Shown here: positions 6,927-7,860 of the stretch, in pieces
How the letters are laid out: every line of letters begins with the position of its first letter
Position numbering within the stretch: the stretch's first letter is position 1
Assembly (NCBI GenBank): GCA_023392575.1
Contig: JAEVYV010000329.1
Coordinates: 1-7,860 of the forward strand
DNA from: Bacteroidota bacterium
GTDB taxonomy: Bacteria; Bacteroidota; Bacteroidia; Chitinophagales; Chitinophagaceae
Length of the DNA: 7,860 nucleotides
Direction: 5' to 3'
Program-made: the position numbers and the translations under genes
The notes under the pieces: model-generated
What the model saw: the letters and a program-made list of their open reading frames with translations, nothing else
Told to the model about the DNA's origin: nothing
Database searches by the model: none

Positions 6927-6934
6927 TATATTTG
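6927..6934 (+). promoter_or_regulatory. Bacteroidota -7 promoter box (TAnnTTTG)
   Basis: TATATTTG matches the sigma-ABfr consensus TAnnTTTG exactly. The best -33 candidate is TTTG at 6899-6902, with a 24-base spacer that is somewhat longer than usual. From the known position of this box, transcription should start around 6938-6940, on or next to the GTG start codon at 6939, giving a leaderless or nearly leaderless mRNA. Confidence 0.6.
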
Positions 6935-6938
6935 CGAC

Positions 6939-7313
6939 GTGAAAAAAACTGGCTGTTATCTGGCATTGTTTGTATTGCTTTGCAGCAATATGTCGCTTTA
7001 TCAACTGTGCAAACTGCCGGTTTTGATAGAGCACTTCCAGGAGCACCGGCAAAGAGACCAAAATATCAGCCTGCTGGATTTCTTTTCCATGCACTATTGG
7101 GGAAAGCATATTGACGACGGCGACGAAGAAAGGGACAACCAATTGCCCTTTAAAGAGTTTCATAAAATTTCGGTGGAACAATGGTCGTCTCCTATAAAGC
7201 AGCTGGCTTTAAAAGGCCCTTCTTATTTTTATAAGACCAGTTTTCCAATCACTGCTGATTCTTTTTTACCCGACCCGGGTCTTTCTTCTTTATTCCGCCC
7301 CCCCAGAGCTTAA
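6939..7313 (+). CDS. small exported His/Asp-rich protein preceding a metal RND pump
   Basis: GTG at 6939 gives a 124-residue protein with a basic start and hydrophobic segment (KKTGCYLALFVLLCSN), read as a signal peptide. The frame is open upstream to a TTG at 6846, but the promoter box at 6927-6934 and the KK-plus-hydrophobic start make GTG 6939 the best choice. After the leader come KLPVLIEHFQEHRQRDQ (residues 25-41), FSMHYWGKHIDDGDEERD (49-66) and QLPFKEFH (68-75). The protein thus carries Met51 and five His (32, 36, 52, 57, 75) close to an acidic cluster. It ends in SSLFRPPRA. I recall similar uncharacterised proteins beside CusA/CzcA efflux genes in Bacteroidota, with a conserved LP.L..HF.EH ... 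MHY ... LPFK layout. The His/Met/Asp content suggests metal binding or sensing in the envelope, but that is inference and no function is established. Confidence 0.75.
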   Translation: MKKTGCYLALFVLLCSNMSLYQLCKLPVLIEHFQEHRQRDQNISLLDFFSMHYWGKHIDDGDEERDNQLPFKEFHKISVEQWSSPIKQLALKGPSYFYKTSFPITADSFLPDPGLSSLFRPPRA

Positions 7314-7374
7314 GGGGTTGTTTCGGTTTACATCGGTAAACACCGGCGCCTGTGCCGTTTTGTTTATTAACCCC
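7314..7374 (+). other. nested inverted repeats (possible structured RNA)
   Basis: Starting on the base after the stop codon, GGGGTT (7314-7319) can pair with AACCCC (7369-7374). Inside lies the hairpin GTTTAC (7326-7331) / GTAAAC (7336-7341) with an ATCG loop. A second short stem, CGGC (7344-7347) / GCCG (7354-7357), is followed by TTTTGTTT. Together they could fold as a three-way junction, or the last stem could be a weak terminator for the small gene. No known riboswitch class is recognised. Confidence 0.35.
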
Positions 7375-7468
7375 ATTGATGTAATAGTGGGCCTCGTGTG
7401 TTTGCTTTTAAAGACCGTTCAATCCAGATAAACTGAGAAACAATCAAACCGTATCATTCTTAAAAAAG

Positions 7469-7485
7469 TACACGGCCACCGTGTA
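7469..7485 (+). promoter_or_regulatory. palindrome just upstream of the efflux pump start
   Basis: TACACGG (7469-7475) and CCGTGTA (7479-7485) form a perfect 7-bp inverted repeat with a CCA centre, 13 bases before the pump's ATG. It could be an operator for a dimeric regulator or an mRNA hairpin affecting translation. No T run follows directly, so a terminator is less likely. No -7 promoter box was recognised between 7314 and 7498. Confidence 0.4.
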
Positions 7486-7498
7486 GTAACTTATTTTT

Positions 7499-7860
7499 AT
7501 GCTTGATAGAATTATAGGCTTTTCTGTACGGAATAAGCTGATTGTAGGACTTTTTATTATAGCCCTGGTGGGCTGGGGCAGCTACGAAGTAACCCGGCTG
7601 CCCATAGATGCCGTCCCCGATATTACAGACAATCAAATACAGGTCATCACGGTTTCTCCTTCCTTGGGAGCGCCGGATGTGGAACGCCTGATTACCGCTC
7701 CGGTGGAGCAGGCCTGCAGCAACGTTCCGGGCCTGAAACAGATCCGGAGTTTTTCCCGTTTTGGTTTGTCCTTAGTTACCATCGTGTTTCAGGATGATAT
7801 AGATGTGTACTGGGCCCGGCAGCAGGTAAGCGAACGTCTGCAGCAGGTAACCCAAAGCAT
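7499..7860 (+). CDS. CusA/CzcA-family heavy-metal RND efflux permease, 3'-truncated by the window edge
   Basis: ATG at 7499 opens a frame that runs off the window after 120 codons. The N-terminus is typical of heavy-metal RND pumps: a short cytoplasmic start (MLDRIIGFSVRNK), the first transmembrane segment (~14-32), then RLPIDAVPDITDNQIQV, APDVERLITAPVEQA and VPGLKQIRSFSRFG. The segment DIDVYWARQQVSERLQQV matches the porter-domain start of CusA (DVDIYFARQQVNERL in my memory of the E. coli protein). Such pumps of about 1,030 residues or more, together with a membrane-fusion protein and an outer-membrane channel, use the proton gradient to expel Cu/Ag or Co/Zn/Cd. The methionines and transmembrane charged residues that tell these substrates apart lie beyond the window. 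The gene follows the small His/Asp-rich exported protein by 185 bases. Confidence 0.93.
   Translation, partial: MLDRIIGFSVRNKLIVGLFIIALVGWGSYEVTRLPIDAVPDITDNQIQVITVSPSLGAPDVERLITAPVEQACSNVPGLKQIRSFSRFGLSLVTIVFQDDIDVYWARQQVSERLQQVTQS

Noticed and set aside
6846..6938. N-terminal extension of the small exported protein from TTG 6846
   Set aside because: It would bury the signal peptide 31 residues inside the protein and place the perfect -7 promoter box inside the coding sequence.
6784..6966. Upstream extension of the minus-strand 67-residue ORF to ATG 6966
   Set aside because: The extra stretch is AT-rich with a homopolymer run, overlaps the divergent gene's promoter and start, and lacks coding-like codon choice.

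Overview
The window looks like a chromosomal segment of a member of the Bacteroidota, probably near the Chitinophagaceae. The reasons are its moderate GC, tandem exported TlpA-type thioredoxin proteins with a beta-rich N-terminal domain, gene starts without Shine-Dalgarno sequences, a Bacteroidota-type -7 promoter box (TAnnTTTG), and a small exported protein type that I recall next to metal-efflux genes in this phylum. The lineage is inferred from gene content and signals, not from a search.

Layout. 1-1892 (+): two consecutive TlpA/ResA-like thiol-disulfide oxidoreductases, the first cut by the window edge, ending at a strong hairpin terminator (1933-1958). 1893-2195: intergenic. 2196-5745 (+): a tightly packed unit of a stand-alone DsbD alpha domain, a full DsbD-type transmembrane reductase and a CysK-like PLP enzyme, joined by 1- and 4-base stop/start overlaps. 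A doubtful 81-codon signal-peptide-like ORF follows with another ATGA overlap and runs through a long hairpin (5867-5914). That hairpin is probably the shared terminator with the convergent Rnk/GreA-type gene on the minus strand (5978-6382). 6383-6938: a weakly understood stretch with a possible 67-residue minus-strand gene (6580-6783) and a hairpin (6501-6526) placed to end its transcript. 6939-7313 (+): a small exported His/Asp-rich protein with a GTG start 4 bases after a perfect -7 box. 7314-7498: inverted repeats. 7499 to the end (+): the N-terminus of a CusA/CzcA-type heavy-metal RND efflux pump, cut by the window edge.

How they fit together. The left two thirds concerns thiol chemistry of the cell envelope. 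DsbD carries electrons from the cytoplasm across the inner membrane to its thioredoxin domain and to the separate alpha domain, and from there plausibly to TlpA-like proteins. The coupled CysK-like gene would make cysteine in the cytoplasm. The right end begins a metal (probably Cu/Ag or Co/Zn/Cd) efflux locus. The most notable observation is that the alpha-like domain fused to DsbD has lost both redox cysteines, while the gene just upstream encodes an intact alpha domain with both. I see no CRISPR array, insertion sequence, tRNA or rRNA, and no evidence of a wholly new multi-gene system.
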